A stretch of DNA of 64,000 bases from Pseudophaeobacter sp. (GCA_027019165.1 JALUXC010000002.1:1-64000), one strand, 5' to 3'. Shown: positions 26,637 to 36,691, counted from the stretch's first letter. A program made the numbers and translations. Notes: generated by a model not told the origin, from the letters alone.

Positions 26637-27266
26637 TCAGTCGATTTCCGTGACCAGTGTCTCTTTGGCCTTGCGCACTTTCTTGAGCGGCAAAAGCCAG
26701 TCGCCTTCCTCAGCGCGGTAGCCCAGCGGCAGAATCACGACGGATTTGAGGCCTTTTTCACTCAGGCCCAGGATCTCGTCGAACTTGGCAGGGTCGAACC
26801 CTTCCATCGGGGTGCAGTCGACTTCCAGCTCAGCCGCAGCAATCATGGCAAAGCCCAGCGCGATATAGGCCTGACGGGCGGCGTGCTCAAAATTCACCTG
26901 AGGATCACGCGGCAGGTAGGCGGCCTTCAGATTCTCGTAATAGGTGGTCAGCAGCTCATTGGTGCCGCCCCGTTCCTCGGCCATCTGGGTGACCACGGCG
27001 TCGATGCGTTCGGCCGTGTAGTTGTCCCAGGCCGCAAAGACCAAAAGATGCGAGCCATCGGTGAGCTGCGCCTGGTTCCACGCATGGGGCTGCAGTTTGG
27101 CGCGCAGTTCCTTGTTGCGGATTACAAACAGCTCGAAAGGCTGCGTCCCGCTTGAGGTCGGCGCAAGGCGCACCGCCTCGACAATCTTTGCGACCTTCTC
27201 TTCAGGGACCGGTTGTGCGGGGTCCATTTTCTTGGTGGCGTAGCGCCAATTCAGCTTATCCAGCAT
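26637..27266 (-). CDS. Nitroreductase-family NAD(P)H oxidoreductase (NfsB-like)
   Basis: A 209-residue flavoprotein. It reads WRYATKKMDPAQPV, IVEAVRLAPTSSGTQPFELFVI (FMN phosphate region), then LVFAAWDNYTAERID, YIALGFAMIAAAELEVDCTPMEGFDPAKFDEIL and VVILPLGYRAEEGDW. This is the NfsB/DrgA branch, which reduces nitroaromatics or quinones with NAD(P)H; the physiological substrate is unknown. It is separated from cmk by about 220 bases and from the KAP gene by its terminator. Confidence 0.92.
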   Translation of the reverse strand: MLDKLNWRYATKKMDPAQPVPEEKVAKIVEAVRLAPTSSGTQPFELFVIRNKELRAKLQPHAWNQAQLTDGSHLLVFAAWDNYTAERIDAVVTQMAEERGGTNELLTTYYENLKAAYLPRDPQVNFEHAARQAYIALGFAMIAAAELEVDCTPMEGFDPAKFDEILGLSEKGLKSVVILPLGYRAEEGDWLLPLKKVRKAKETLVTEID

Positions 27267-27484
27267 TCAAGCCATCCTTCCAGCGAGGGGAGAGTTCATT
27301 GCCAACACAAAAACCAAACTGAACCGTTTAGTTCAAGTACTGCAAGTCGATTAAACCGCGATTTACGCCGCGTTCAAACGGCTTCGCACAGCGAAATAGC
27401 AAGGCCAAGCCAAAGACATGGCCAAAACGCGCACAGCCACCGTGCAGCCATGCAAGCTTTTGCCACTCACACAGGGAAGCAGAC

Positions 27485-28099
27485 TCAGCTTTGTTTTTCC
27501 TTGATTGCGACGATGGCTGCCGCAACGGCGGCCTCGATGCTCAGATCGCTGGTGTCGATGACAACCGCATCCACAGCTGGTTTCAATGGGGCTTCTGCCC
27601 TGTTCATGTCGCGCTCGTCACGCGCTTTGACATCGGCGAGAACCGTCTCGAAATCGCTGTCTGAGCCGGCTTCACGTAGTTCCTTGTATCGGCGTTCTGC
27701 GCGCACCTCGGGGCTGGCGGTAACAAACAGTTTTGCATCGGCGTCTGGGCAGATCACCGTGCCGATGTCACGCCCATCCAGCACCGCGCCCCCTGCCCTG
27801 CGGGCAAAGCTGCGCTGGAAGTCAACCAAGGCTTGGCGAACCTCGCCGATGACGGCAACCTTGGAGGCCGCCTGGGCGACCTCGGCCGTGCGCAGGCCAT
27901 CGGCCTGCAGATCCTCGGCCGTCAGGTCCTGAGCTGCCTCGACCGGTTTTTCTCCGACCAGGACTTTCGCTCCGACGGCGCGATACAGAAGCCCGGTATC
28001 CAGGTGCGCAAAGCCAAAGTGCTTGGCAACCGCTTTCGAGATCGTGCCCTTCCCGGCTGCGGCGGGTCCGTCGATTGCAATTGTGAAGCTCGTGGTCAT
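27485..28099 (-). CDS. cmk: Cytidylate kinase
   Basis: A 204-residue P-loop kinase phosphorylating CMP and dCMP. It has [19 protein letters not shown] (P-loop), [34 protein letters not shown] (NMP binding) and RRYKELRE. It follows aroA on the same strand with 21 bases between, the conserved aroA-cmk order. Confidence 0.97.
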   Translation of the reverse strand: MTTSFTIAIDGPAAAGKGTISKAVAKHFGFAHLDTGLLYRAVGAKVLVGEKPVEAAQDLTAEDLQADGLRTAEVAQAASKVAVIGEVRQALVDFQRSFARRAGGAVLDGRDIGTVICPDADAKLFVTASPEVRAERRYKELREAGSDSDFETVLADVKARDERDMNRAEAPLKPAVDAVVIDTSDLSIEAAVAAAIVAIKEKQS

Positions 28100-28120
28100 G
28101 TCGCTATCCGCTCCGACGCT

Positions 28121-29467
28121 TTACTCGTGAGTGAACTTCGCCCCGAGTGCCGTCATCAGCGGCTCGAAGATCGGAAAAGAGGTAGCGATGGGGCCGCCAT
28201 CATCCACCGACACGGGCTTTTGCGCGGCCATGCCCATCACCATAAACGACATTGCAATCCGGTGATCAAGGAAGCTTTCGCAGGTACCGCCGCCGGGGAC
28301 GCCGTCGGGGCCAAGCCCCGTGACCGCCCACCAATCCTCGCCCTCGCGCACGGCAACACCGTTTGCGCGCAGGCCCCGCGCCATGGCGTCGATCCGGTCG
28401 CTTTCCTTCACCCGCAGTTCCTTGACGCCCGCCATCATGGTTTCGCCCGTGGCAAAGGAGGCCACCACCGACAGCACAGGGTATTCGTCGATCATCGAGG
28501 CGGCACGCTCGGGCGGCACTTCAATGCCCTTCATATCCGGGGAGTACTTGGCACGCAGATCTGCAACAGGCTCGCCGCCTTCGATGCGCTCGTTTTCATA
28601 GGTCAGATCGGCACCCATCTCACGCAGGGTGGTGAAGAGACCCGCGCGGGTGGGGTTGAGGCCGATGCCCGGAACCAACACATCCGATCCGGGAGTGATC
28701 AAGGCGGCACAGACCGGGAAGGCCGCCGACGACGGATCACGCGGCACGGCGATCACCTGCGGTTTCAACTCGGGGCGGCCCGCCAAGGTGATGACGCGGC
28801 CCTCGTCTGTTTCCTCGGTGCTGATCTCGGCACCGAACCCTTCGAGCATGCGTTCGGTGTGATCGCGGGTGGCTTCCTGTTCGATCACGACGGTTTGACC
28901 CGGCGCGTTGAGACCCGCCAGCAGCACCGCCGATTTCACCTGCGCCGAGGGCACCGGCACCACATAACGCACCGGTACAGGATCAGCGGCCCCGACGATG
29001 GTCATCGGCAGGCGACCGCCCGAGCGACCCACCGCTTGCGCTCCGAACAAAGCCAGCGGATCGGTCACGCGGGCCATCGGGCGCTTGTTGAGGCTGGCAT
29101 CACCGGTAAATGTCACGGTGATCGGGGAGGTCGCCATGGTGCCCATGATCAGCCTCACCCCGGTGCCAGAGTTGCCGCAGTCAATCACGTTGTCCGGCTC
29201 GGCAAAGCCGCCAACCCCCACGCCAAAGACCGACCAGTTGCCACCGCCATGGTTCAGCACCTCGGCGCCAAAGGCCTGCATCGCCTTGGCGGTATCCAAA
29301 ACGTCCTCCCCTTCAAGAAGGCCGGAGATCTTTGTCTCCCCCACCGCCATTGCGCCCAGGATCAGCGAACGGTGCGAGATTGACTTGTCGCCCGGCACTT
29401 CGGCCACGCCCGTCAGCGCGTCCGCACGGTGAGAGGTCATCGGGATGGGCGTGCCGTGTCCGGACAT
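28121..29467 (-). CDS. aroA: 3-phosphoshikimate 1-carboxyvinyltransferase (EPSP synthase)
   Basis: A 448-residue enzyme transferring enolpyruvate from PEP to shikimate-3-phosphate. Signatures are [32 protein letters not shown] (PEP binding), [21 protein letters not shown] and [12 protein letters not shown] with the active-site aspartate, then [12 protein letters not shown]. Where class I enzymes read LLGNAGTAMR, this one reads GNSGTGVRL, close to the class II (CP4-like, glyphosate-insensitive) sequence type that is normal for alphaproteobacteria. ATG at 29467 was chosen; the longer frame has no ribosome site. Confidence 0.96.
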   Translation of the reverse strand: MSGHGTPIPMTSHRADALTGVAEVPGDKSISHRSLILGAMAVGETKISGLLEGEDVLDTAKAMQAFGAEVLNHGGGNWSVFGVGVGGFAEPDNVIDCGNSGTGVRLIMGTMATSPITVTFTGDASLNKRPMARVTDPLALFGAQAVGRSGGRLPMTIVGAADPVPVRYVVPVPSAQVKSAVLLAGLNAPGQTVVIEQEATRDHTERMLEGFGAEISTEETDEGRVITLAGRPELKPQVIAVPRDPSSAAFPVCAALITPGSDVLVPGIGLNPTRAGLFTTLREMGADLTYENERIEGGEPVADLRAKYSPDMKGIEVPPERAASMIDEYPVLSVVASFATGETMMAGVKELRVKESDRIDAMARGLRANGVAVREGEDWWAVTGLGPDGVPGGGTCESFLDHRIAMSFMVMGMAAQKPVSVDDGGPIATSFPIFEPLMTALGAKFTHE

Positions 29468-29572
29468 ATGGCTTTCCTTCGTCAATGTATCGCTGTCAGC
29501 GTCGCGCTCGCGCATGTTTCCGCTATCGGTAACGAATTGGCGCCAAGCGGTCCAGCGCCGATCAGCCGCAAA

Positions 29573-30298
29573 TCACCCCAGGCGGCGGAAGGTCAGATAG
29601 TGCGGGGTGCGCCCCTCGCGCAGGGCTTTTTGTTCGTACCGGGTCGAGATCCAGTCGTCCCAGGGTTCACGCCAGTCAGCAGGACGTTCGGCCAGCCACT
29701 CGAACCCGGCCTTTGGCACCTCTTCCAGCGTCTGGCGCACGTAGTCGGGAATATCCGTGGCAACGCGAAAGATTGCGCCGGGCTTGAGGCAACGGGCCAG
29801 AGGCTCCAGGTGCTCGGGCGTGACAAAGCGGCGGCGGTGATGGCGTTTCTTTGGCCAGGGATCAGGATACAGCAGGAAGGCCCGGGAGATCGAGCCTTCG
29901 GGCAGCACATCCATAAGGTCGCGCGCATCGCCCGGATGCACTGCGATATTGTCAGCCTTCGCCTTGCGGATCTTGCCCAGAAGCATCGCGACACCGTTGA
30001 TAAAGGGTTCGGCGCCGATGATGCCCACGTTCGGGTTACTGGCGGCCTGATGCACCAGATGTTCGCCGCCGCCAAAGCCAACCTCAAGCCAGACATCTCG
30101 CCCGTCAAAGAGCGTTTCAAGGTCCAGTGGCACACGATCGGGATTCTCATCCCAACCCACGGCGCCGGGGGAAAGCGCACCCAGATCCTCCTCAAGGTAG
30201 CGCCGCTGGCTGTCCTTCAGGGTCTTGCCGCTGAACCGGCCATAGAAGTTCCGCCAGGGTGCGCCCGTGGGGTGAGTGTCGCTCGGCTTGTCAGACAT
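29573..30298 (-). CDS. trmB: tRNA (guanine-N7)-methyltransferase
   Basis: A 241-residue SAM-dependent methyltransferase that makes m7G46 in tRNA. It shows FYGRFSGKTLKDSQ, LEVGFGGGEHLVHQA (SAM loop), GAEPFINGVAMLL, NIAVHPGDARDLMDVLPEGS and LLYPDPWPKKRHHRRRFV, the family hallmark. It starts divergently from nothing; on the minus strand it follows the symporter gene. In related genomes it is a close neighbour of metK. Confidence 0.96.
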   Translation of the reverse strand: MSDKPSDTHPTGAPWRNFYGRFSGKTLKDSQRRYLEEDLGALSPGAVGWDENPDRVPLDLETLFDGRDVWLEVGFGGGEHLVHQAASNPNVGIIGAEPFINGVAMLLGKIRKAKADNIAVHPGDARDLMDVLPEGSISRAFLLYPDPWPKKRHHRRRFVTPEHLEPLARCLKPGAIFRVATDIPDYVRQTLEEVPKAGFEWLAERPADWREPWDDWISTRYEQKALREGRTPHYLTFRRLG

Positions 30299-30387
30299 TG
30301 TCTCTCTCGCTTGGATCGCCCGTGCCTTTGCCGCACAGGGCGCCCTAGGTCAAGTCAAAGCCCCTTTTCAACGGACGCGCCATGCTG

Positions 30388-31245
30388 TCACCCTTTGAAA
30401 ACCCGTTTCAGAAGAAACATGCCGGGAATGGTCACGATATACATCGTAATGCCATAAAGCGCGGCCGGAACCGCATACTCCGGAATGCCAGAGGCCTGCG
30501 CCACCATGCCCGCAACCGCAATGCCAAGCGTTGCGTTCTGCACCCCCATCTCGACCGAGATACAGAGCCCATCCGGCCCGGACAGCCCGATCAGGCGCGC
30601 CACGCCGACCCCCAGAACCAGCAGCAGCGCGTTCAGGACAATCAACACCGGACCCAGCGACCACATATTTGCCGTGAACAGCTCCCAGTTCGTCGCCAGT
30701 GCTGCCACAACGATCACAACGAAGAGGATCAATGCGAGGGTCGAGACCCCCTTTTCGATCCGGTCGGCCACAGCCGGCACTATCCACCGGGCCAGAAGAC
30801 CGATGATCACCGGCACCGCCGTGATGGCAAACATCGAAATGCCGATGCCCAGCACGTTCACCTCGGGCGCTTCCGCACCCAAGAACGTCGTCCCAGCCCA
30901 TGCCACAAGGACCGGAACGGTGATCACCGACAACAGGCTCACCACGGCTGTCAGTGTGATCGACAAAGCCACCGTACCACCGGCCAGTTTGGTCAGAATG
31001 TTCGAGGTCACGCCGCCAGGGCAGAAGGACAGGATCATCACCCCGAAAGCCATCGCGGGCGGCAGATCAAAAACGAAAAGCAGCAGATAGGCCACCAAGG
31101 GCACCGCTGCGACCTGCATCACAACACCGGTCAGCACCGCTTTGGGCATCGCAAGCACCCTGCCGAAATCGGCAAAGGTCAGGCCAAAGCCCAATGAAAA
31201 CATAATGAAAGCAAGTGATAGCGGCAGCCCCACATCGATGAGCAT
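30388..31245 (-). CDS. Bile acid:sodium symporter family (BASS) transporter
   Basis: A 285-residue inner-membrane protein with about nine to ten helices. It carries PPAMAFGVMILSFCPGGVTSNILTKLAGG with the family's CPGG-SN crossover segment, and a second crossover near SVEMGVQNATLGIAV with the conserved E-x-x-x-QN. The substrate may be a 2-keto acid or other organic anion rather than bile acid. It lies between metK and trmB, which are adjacent in many alphaproteobacteria. Confidence 0.92.
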   Translation of the reverse strand: MLIDVGLPLSLAFIMFSLGFGLTFADFGRVLAMPKAVLTGVVMQVAAVPLVAYLLLFVFDLPPAMAFGVMILSFCPGGVTSNILTKLAGGTVALSITLTAVVSLLSVITVPVLVAWAGTTFLGAEAPEVNVLGIGISMFAITAVPVIIGLLARWIVPAVADRIEKGVSTLALILFVVIVVAALATNWELFTANMWSLGPVLIVLNALLLVLGVGVARLIGLSGPDGLCISVEMGVQNATLGIAVAGMVAQASGIPEYAVPAALYGITMYIVTIPGMFLLKRVFKG

Positions 31246-31360
31246 TGGTCGTCCTCCCTGTTCGCCGCGGGAGGTTTACATAGAATGCCGTGGACACCAA
31301 AGGTTCCGTGGGGGCACGGCCTCTCGTTTGCTCTCATCCGTCTGCAACGCCCGCGCCCAC

Positions 31361-31391
31361 AATAGGAAAAGCCCGCCGCAATGCGACGGGC
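31361..31391 (-). terminator. Terminator of metK
   Basis: GCCCGTCG and CGGCGGGC pair around CATTG and are followed on the minus strand by TTTTCC. It lies 27 bases after the metK stop. Confidence 0.82.
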
Positions 31392-31417
31392 CCTCCAATC
31401 TTAGAAAGCCATCCGGC

Positions 31418-32599
31418 TTAGACTGCCTTTTTCAGGGCCTCGACCAGATCGGTGCGCTCCCAGCTAAAGCCGCCATCCGCATCGGGTTCACGGCCAAAGT
31501 GGCCATAGGCTGCGGTACGCTGGTAGATCGGCTTGTTCAGGCCCAGGTGCGAGCGGATGCCGCGCGGGGTCAGATCCATCACCTGATCAATGGCCTTTTC
31601 GATCGCCGCAGGCTCTACCTCGCCGGTGCCGTGGGTGTCGGCATAGATCGACAGCGGCTTGGAGACGCCGATCGCATAAGAGAGCTGGATGGTGCATTTG
31701 TCCGCCATGCCAGCCGCAACGACGTTTTTCGCCAGGTAGCGCGCGGCATAGGCCGCCGAACGGTCCACCTTGGTCGGATCCTTGCCGGAAAAGGCGCCGC
31801 CACCGTGGGGCGCGGCACCACCATAGGTATCCACGATGATCTTGCGGCCGGTCAGGCCTGCATCACCATCAGGGCCACCGATCACGAATTTTCCGGTCGG
31901 GTTCACGTGCCAGATAGTGCTGTCGGTCAGCCAGCCCGCAGGCAGGACTTCACGGATGTAAGGCTCAACAATGGCGCGGATGTCGGCAGAGGTCAGGCTT
32001 TCATCCAGATGCTGCGTCGACAGAACGAGCGAGCTGACGCCCACCGGCTTGCCGTTTTCATAGATCACCGAAAGCTGGGATTTCGCATCTGGCCCCAGGG
32101 AAGGCTCGGCGCCGCTTTTTCGCACTTCGGCCAGACGACGAAGAATCGCGTGGCTGTATTGTATCGGCGCAGGCATCAGTGCCTCGGTTTCATTGGTGGC
32201 AAAGCCGAACATGATGCCCTGATCGCCGGCGCCTTCATCCTTGTCTTCGCTGGAATCCACGCCTTGTGCGATATGGGCGGATTGCTCATGCAGAAGGTTG
32301 GTGATCTCCACGGTCTCGTGGTGGAATTTTTCCTGCTCGTAACCGATGTCCTTGATGCAAGCGCGGGCGATCTCATCAATCTTGCCCATGTAGTCGTGCA
32401 GTTTGTCCTGGTCGGACAGACCCACCTCGCCCCCGATCACCACGCGGTTTGTTGTGGCAAAGGTTTCAGCGGCAACGCGCGCTTCTGGCTCTTCCGCGAG
32501 AAAGGCATCCAGCACGGCATCAGATATCCGGTCACAAACCTTGTCCGGGTGGCCCTCGGAAACGGATTCCGAAGTGAAAGTGTAGTTAGTGCGGGTCAT
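31418..32599 (-). CDS. metK: S-adenosylmethionine synthetase
   Basis: A 393-residue enzyme making SAM from methionine and ATP. Hallmarks are [22 protein letters not shown] with the ATP-binding histidine and metal-binding aspartate, [36 protein letters not shown] and [19 protein letters not shown]. Its expression is probably controlled by the SAM/SAH riboswitch immediately upstream, which contains the ribosome site, so product SAM represses translation. It lies downstream of lnt. Confidence 0.98.
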   Translation of the reverse strand: MTRTNYTFTSESVSEGHPDKVCDRISDAVLDAFLAEEPEARVAAETFATTNRVVIGGEVGLSDQDKLHDYMGKIDEIARACIKDIGYEQEKFHHETVEITNLLHEQSAHIAQGVDSSEDKDEGAGDQGIMFGFATNETEALMPAPIQYSHAILRRLAEVRKSGAEPSLGPDAKSQLSVIYENGKPVGVSSLVLSTQHLDESLTSADIRAIVEPYIREVLPAGWLTDSTIWHVNPTGKFVIGGPDGDAGLTGRKIIVDTYGGAAPHGGGAFSGKDPTKVDRSAAYAARYLAKNVVAAGMADKCTIQLSYAIGVSKPLSIYADTHGTGEVEPAAIEKAIDQVMDLTPRGIRSHLGLNKPIYQRTAAYGHFGREPDADGGFSWERTDLVEALKKAV

Positions 32600-32605
32600 G
32601 AAAAG

Positions 32606-32652
32606 TGCTCCATTTGTGTTTTACCTCTCCACGCCAGGAAGCCGTTGTGGGA
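32606..32652 (-). promoter_or_regulatory. SAM/SAH riboswitch in the metK leader
   Basis: The minus-strand leader contains ACAACGGCTTCCTGGCGT flanked by CC and GG to form a hairpin, then a short linker and AATGGAGCA. That is the consensus of the SAM/SAH riboswitch from Rhodobacterales: a hairpin with conserved CAACGGCUUCCUGGCG whose pseudoknot uses the GGAGCA element, which also serves as ribosome-binding site. Ligand binding would hide GGAG (32607-32610) and block metK translation. The match is by motif memory, and the downstream gene fits exactly. Confidence 0.92.
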
Positions 32653-32663
32653 GGAATCACTGC

Positions 32664-32692
32664 TCAGTACGCAGGCATGTGCCTGCCGTCAA
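32664..32692 (-). promoter_or_regulatory. Possible metK promoter
   Basis: TTGACG (32687-32692) and TACTGA (32664-32669) are spaced by 17 bases on the minus strand. The -35 matches sigma-70 in five of six positions; the -10 is weak. Transcription would begin just ahead of the riboswitch, consistent with that very short aptamer. The spacer itself is a palindrome (GCAGGCAtgTGCCTGC). Confidence 0.4.
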
Positions 32693-32718
32693 TCTTTTTG
32701 CAGAAATGGGTTGAGCAG

Positions 32719-34209
32719 CTATGAACGTAGTGGCGGAATTGTGGCATGGCGCAACACAACAACCGCAAGGATCACACACAGGATGAAGACGGGCCAGTCG
32801 CCGGTGCGACTAAAGAGCGTTGCGGGCAAAGGCGCAGGAAGCACGACGTCAACAAAGCCAGCCTCCCCCAGGGGAAGCGACGGTCCAAGGCGCCCGTAGG
32901 GATCAATTAGTCCAGAAATGCCGGTATTTGCGGCGCGCAGCATCGGTAGACCCTGCTCGACCGCGCGCATCCGGGCCTGAACCAGGTGCTGATAGGGCCC
33001 CGACCGAGTGCCAAACCAGGCGTCATTGGTGATTTGCACCAGCACATCGGGACGGGCTGGCGCGGCGCGAAGATCCTGCGGGAATACCGCTTCATAGCAA
33101 ATCAACGGCAGCGCCGCTCCTATCGGTAAATCCAGCAGTTGCATACCTGGGCCAGCGGCATACCCTGCCCCTGCCTGCGAGGCAAAGCCGTAGATGCCAA
33201 AGCGCGCCATGACATCGCCGAACGGAACATACTCCCCGAACGGGACCAGATGCGCCTTGTCATAGAGTGCCTGCACGCCGCCCTCCGGCCCAAGATAGGC
33301 CGCCGAGTTGTAGTAGGCACCGGCCTCCTCGCGCTGGATCCCAAGGAGCAATGGCACCCCCGGAGCAGCCCCCTGCACCGCCTCAAGCGTGTCTTGCGCA
33401 TGGTTCAAAAGCTGCGGGACAGAGGTCTCTGGCCAGACAATCATATCCGGACGCGGGCCTTCGGCATTGAACACCATAGCGCGGCGCACGAAGTCCCATC
33501 GAAAATCAGGGTGCCATTTTTGATGCTGCGGCGCATTGGGCTGTACCAGGCGCACCACATGAGAGGTGAGAACCGAGGCAGGCGGTGTGGGCCAAAGAGC
33601 CAAGAGCGCGAACAGAGTGACACCCGGCAAAAGCGCGACTGCAGGGCAGTTTCGCAGCAGCGCCAGCGGTAGAAAGGCCACGAGAGTCAGCACAGCCACC
33701 CCGTGCGGACCAATCCAGGGCAAAAGCTGCGCGGCAGGCGTATCAATCCAGAATTGCCCAAAACCCGCCCAGGGAAACCCTGTCAGAACATAAGCGCGAG
33801 CGAATTCGGCGAGGCTCCAAAGGGCTACTAGTAGAAGGATCCGCGCGCCGCGCCGCGCAAAGCGTACCGCCCCGGCAAAGGCTGCCCCCCAGAACAGCGC
33901 AAGGCCACCGGACAGAAAGAAAAGCGCAAAAGGCGCCATCCAGGCGTGACGGTCAGGATCAACCAGAAATGGCTCGATGATCCATGCAAGACCAAGCGCA
34001 AAATAGCCCAGCCCGAAGGCCCAGCCAAGAGACGCCCCGCGCCGGGGGCTTTGGGCACGCAGTACAAGCGCAGCAATCCCGCCCAAGGCAATCGGAACGG
34101 TCCACAAGAAATGCGTGGGAGCCAGAGCAAAGGACATCAACGCGCCCAGAGCAAGCGCTATCAGGCCGGGAAGCACAGCGTCCCGGCTCAGGCGCAAGCG
34201 CGGCATCAT
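32719..34209 (-). CDS. lnt: Apolipoprotein N-acyltransferase
   Basis: A 496-residue inner-membrane enzyme that adds the third acyl chain to lipoproteins. About six to eight N-terminal helices (to ~200) precede a nitrilase-type domain. Its triad is E in VWPETSVPQ, K in YDKAHLVPFGEYVPFG and C in PLICYEAVFPQ. The start codon overlaps the corC stop by four bases. Conserved order phoH-ybeY-corC-lnt-metK. Confidence 0.96.
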   Translation of the reverse strand: MMPRLRLSRDAVLPGLIALALGALMSFALAPTHFLWTVPIALGGIAALVLRAQSPRRGASLGWAFGLGYFALGLAWIIEPFLVDPDRHAWMAPFALFFLSGGLALFWGAAFAGAVRFARRGARILLLVALWSLAEFARAYVLTGFPWAGFGQFWIDTPAAQLLPWIGPHGVAVLTLVAFLPLALLRNCPAVALLPGVTLFALLALWPTPPASVLTSHVVRLVQPNAPQHQKWHPDFRWDFVRRAMVFNAEGPRPDMIVWPETSVPQLLNHAQDTLEAVQGAAPGVPLLLGIQREEAGAYYNSAAYLGPEGGVQALYDKAHLVPFGEYVPFGDVMARFGIYGFASQAGAGYAAGPGMQLLDLPIGAALPLICYEAVFPQDLRAAPARPDVLVQITNDAWFGTRSGPYQHLVQARMRAVEQGLPMLRAANTGISGLIDPYGRLGPSLPLGEAGFVDVVLPAPLPATLFSRTGDWPVFILCVILAVVVLRHATIPPLRS

Positions 34210-35129
34210 TGCGCCGTGTTGGGCACCAGAACCCTGAGTCTTTTGATCCGCCGGGGGTCGGCGTCCACCACTTCGAATTCAGGGCCATCAGGGTGGACGA
34301 TCACCTCGCCCCGGGCAGGCACACGCCCCGAGAGCATGAAAACCAATCCGCCAAGCGTATCGATCTCTTCCTCGTCCACATCCTCGTGCTTGGTCAGCGA
34401 CATGCCGATCTCAGCCTCGAATTCAGACAGGGGGGTACGCGCCTGAGCGATATAGCAACCGGATTTCTCTCGGAACCAGGTCTGATCCTCGCCGGTGTCG
34501 TGCTCATCCTCGATCTCGCCGATGACCTGTTCAATCAGGTCCTCGATGGTCACAAGGCCGTCCACACCACCGTATTCGTCGATCACCAGCGCCATGTGAC
34601 GACGCTCGCCCTGCATCTTGGCCAAGAGGACTCCAATCGGCATCGACGGCGGCACAAACAAAAGCGGGCGAAGCATCTTGCGCAGGTCAAAGGCTTCTTC
34701 ACCACAGTTGAACCCGTGGGTCAGGGCAAAATCCTTGAGGTGGGCAAATCCAAGCGGCGTATCAAGCGTTCCTTCGTAGACGGGCACGCGAGTGAAGCCG
34801 CTTTCGCGAAAGACCTGTACCAGATCCTCACTGTCGGTTGTCACGGGAACGGCCACGATCTCAGCCGAGGGGATGGCAACGTCCTCTACGCGCATACGGC
34901 GCAGGTTGATCATGCCATGTGGCCGAACCTCTGGCACGGCCGCATCCCCTTCTTCCGGGGCGTCTGCTGCTGCCGTTGGCGCAAGCGATCCAAAAAGACG
35001 GCCAAAGAACCCTGTCTTTTCATCGTGATCCGCGCTGAGATCCGTGCCATTCTGACTGCCCGCAAGGGCCTCACTCTCTATCTGCAGCGCGCTATGCGCT
35101 GCGTTAGAACTGCCTTCTATGTCGCCCAT
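34206..35129 (-). CDS. corC: CorC/HlyC-family protein (CBS pair plus transporter-associated domain)
   Basis: A 307-residue soluble protein. Two CBS motifs (about 85-205: MRVEDVAIPSAEIVAV, GFTRVPVYEGTLDTPLGFAHLKD; then MPIGVLLAKMQGERRHMALVIDEYGGVDGLVTIEDL) precede the CorC_HlyC domain ending in HPDGPEFEVVDADPRRIKRLRV. YbeX/CorC proteins are linked to magnesium/cobalt efflux and, in newer work, ribosome assembly. It lies between ybeY and lnt, as in E. coli. Confidence 0.93.
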   Translation of the reverse strand: MGDIEGSSNAAHSALQIESEALAGSQNGTDLSADHDEKTGFFGRLFGSLAPTAAADAPEEGDAAVPEVRPHGMINLRRMRVEDVAIPSAEIVAVPVTTDSEDLVQVFRESGFTRVPVYEGTLDTPLGFAHLKDFALTHGFNCGEEAFDLRKMLRPLLFVPPSMPIGVLLAKMQGERRHMALVIDEYGGVDGLVTIEDLIEQVIGEIEDEHDTGEDQTWFREKSGCYIAQARTPLSEFEAEIGMSLTKHEDVDEEEIDTLGGLVFMLSGRVPARGEVIVHPDGPEFEVVDADPRRIKRLRVLVPNTAQ

Positions 35130-35151
35130 CTATCCTATCCACTATGCCCCG

Positions 35152-35664
35152 TCAGGGGCGTCCACTTTCAGTATATGGGTTATCGATACCCAGTTTGCCA
35201 AGTATTTCGACCTCAAGAGCCACCATCACTGTGGCGTCCGGGTCGCGAATGTGATCGTAGCCCAAAAGATGCAACACTCCGTGAACAAGCAAATGCGTCA
35301 GATGATCGGCCAGCGGCTTGCCCGCAGCATCCGCCTCGCGCTGGCACGTTTCATAGGCGATGGCAATGTCGCCAAGGCAAATCTCGCCGGTGAAATCCGG
35401 TTCCGGCTGCTGGGGCATTCCGCCCGGTTCCTCAGGCGCCAGATCTTCGGCGGGCCAACTCAAGACATTGGTCGGGGTGGGCTTCTCGCGGAACTCAGCA
35501 TTTAGATCCGCAATGCGCGCATCATCGCAGGCCAAAAGCGATATCTCGCACTCCTCCGGATCCAGCTCAAAATGACCAAGCACCGCCTCAATGGCGCGCT
35601 GCGCAAGAGGTTCGAACTCTCCCGCGCCCCAGCGTACCTCCTCAAGGGAAATCTCAAGTGTCAT
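35152..35664 (-). CDS. ybeY: Endoribonuclease YbeY, rRNA maturation
   Basis: A 170-residue zinc endoribonuclease needed for 16S rRNA 3' processing. It shows LNAEFREKPTPTNVLSWP and the metal motif HLLVHGVLHLLGYDH (HxxxHxxxxxH), plus ILGKLGI at the end. It sits 13 bases downstream of phoH in the same operon. Confidence 0.96.
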   Translation of the reverse strand: MTLEISLEEVRWGAGEFEPLAQRAIEAVLGHFELDPEECEISLLACDDARIADLNAEFREKPTPTNVLSWPAEDLAPEEPGGMPQQPEPDFTGEICLGDIAIAYETCQREADAAGKPLADHLTHLLVHGVLHLLGYDHIRDPDATVMVALEVEILGKLGIDNPYTESGRP

Positions 35665-35677
35665 GGCTGGGCGCTAC

Positions 35678-36691
35678 TTATGCGGCCGGGGCGTCAGCAT
35701 CGTAGGCCTCGATGATGGCGGCCACCAACGGATGACGCACCACGTCCCGCGCGGTGAAATAATTGAAGCTGATCTTGGGAATGGAACTCAAAAGCCGCTC
35801 TGCATCGGCCAGCCCCGAGGGCACGCCGCGCGGAAGGTCAACCTGGCTGCGGTCCCCGGTGATCACCATGCGGGAGCCTTCGCCAAGGCGGGTGAGGAAC
35901 ATCTTCATCTGCATGGTCGTGGCGTTCTGCGCCTCGTCCAGCACCACAAAGGCATTGGACAATGTGCGCCCCCGCATGAAGGCCAGCGGCGCGATCTCGA
36001 TGGTTTTTTCTTCTTTCAGTTTGGCCAGCTGTTTGCCGGGAAGAAAATCGTTCAGCGCATCATACAGCGGCTGCATATAGGGATCGACCTTCTCTTCCTG
36101 GGTGCCCGGCAGAAAGCCGAGCCGCTCTCCGGCCTCAACGGCAGGGCGGCAGAGGATGATCTTGTCGACCTGGCCGGTGATGAACATGCTGACGCCCACC
36201 GCCACGGCCAGATAGGTTTTGCCGGTGCCCGCAGGGCCAATGCCAAAGGCCATCTCATGCTCGTACAGAGCCTTCACATAGGCCTTTTGCGCATCTGTGC
36301 GCGGCTCGACAAGCTTCTTGCGGGTCTTGATCTCTATCTTGCCGCCGCTGAACATCTCAAGCTGGCTGCCTGCATCCGCTGTATCGGACTGCCCCATGCG
36401 CAATTCTCGGTCCACATCTGCGGCTTCGACACTGCGCCCCGTCTCAAGCCGGTCATAGAGCGCCGTCAGAACGGCAGCGGCCTGTTCGCGCGCGCCGGAC
36501 TCGCCCATCACAGACAAAAGGTTGCCGCGGCGCAGAATCTGCACCCCCAGCTTTTGTTCGATTTCGGCGATGTTGCGGTCGTATTCACCGCACAGGTCGA
36601 TCAGCAGGCGATTGTCAGGGAATTCCAGCAGCACTTCATGTGCAGTGTCGGGATGGGCGTGGGGCGACGGGGTCTGGGCGCTGGTGGCCAA
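35678..36691 (-). CDS. ybeZ: PhoH-family ATPase (YbeZ)
   Basis: A 337-residue P-loop protein with an N-terminal KH-like domain (LGVQILRRGNLLSVMGE) and a PhoH ATPase domain: FGIGPAGTGKTYLAVAV (Walker A), LCRPAVEAGERLGFLPG, AFVVLDEAQNATTMQMKMFLTR (Walker B) and ITGDRSQVDLPRG. It works with YbeY in ribosome quality control. No ATG fits; TTG at 36691 was chosen because AGAGGA precedes it, and TTG at 36766 is an alternative. First gene of phoH-ybeY-corC-lnt. Confidence 0.93.
   Translation of the reverse strand: MATSAQTPSPHAHPDTAHEVLLEFPDNRLLIDLCGEYDRNIAEIEQKLGVQILRRGNLLSVMGESGAREQAAAVLTALYDRLETGRSVEAADVDRELRMGQSDTADAGSQLEMFSGGKIEIKTRKKLVEPRTDAQKAYVKALYEHEMAFGIGPAGTGKTYLAVAVGVSMFITGQVDKIILCRPAVEAGERLGFLPGTQEEKVDPYMQPLYDALNDFLPGKQLAKLKEEKTIEIAPLAFMRGRTLSNAFVVLDEAQNATTMQMKMFLTRLGEGSRMVITGDRSQVDLPRGVPSGLADAERLLSSIPKISFNYFTARDVVRHPLVAAIIEAYDADAPAA

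Noticed and set aside
32671-32686. Palindrome in the metK leader as a terminator of lnt
   Set aside because: No T tract follows on the minus strand; it forms the spacer of a possible promoter instead.
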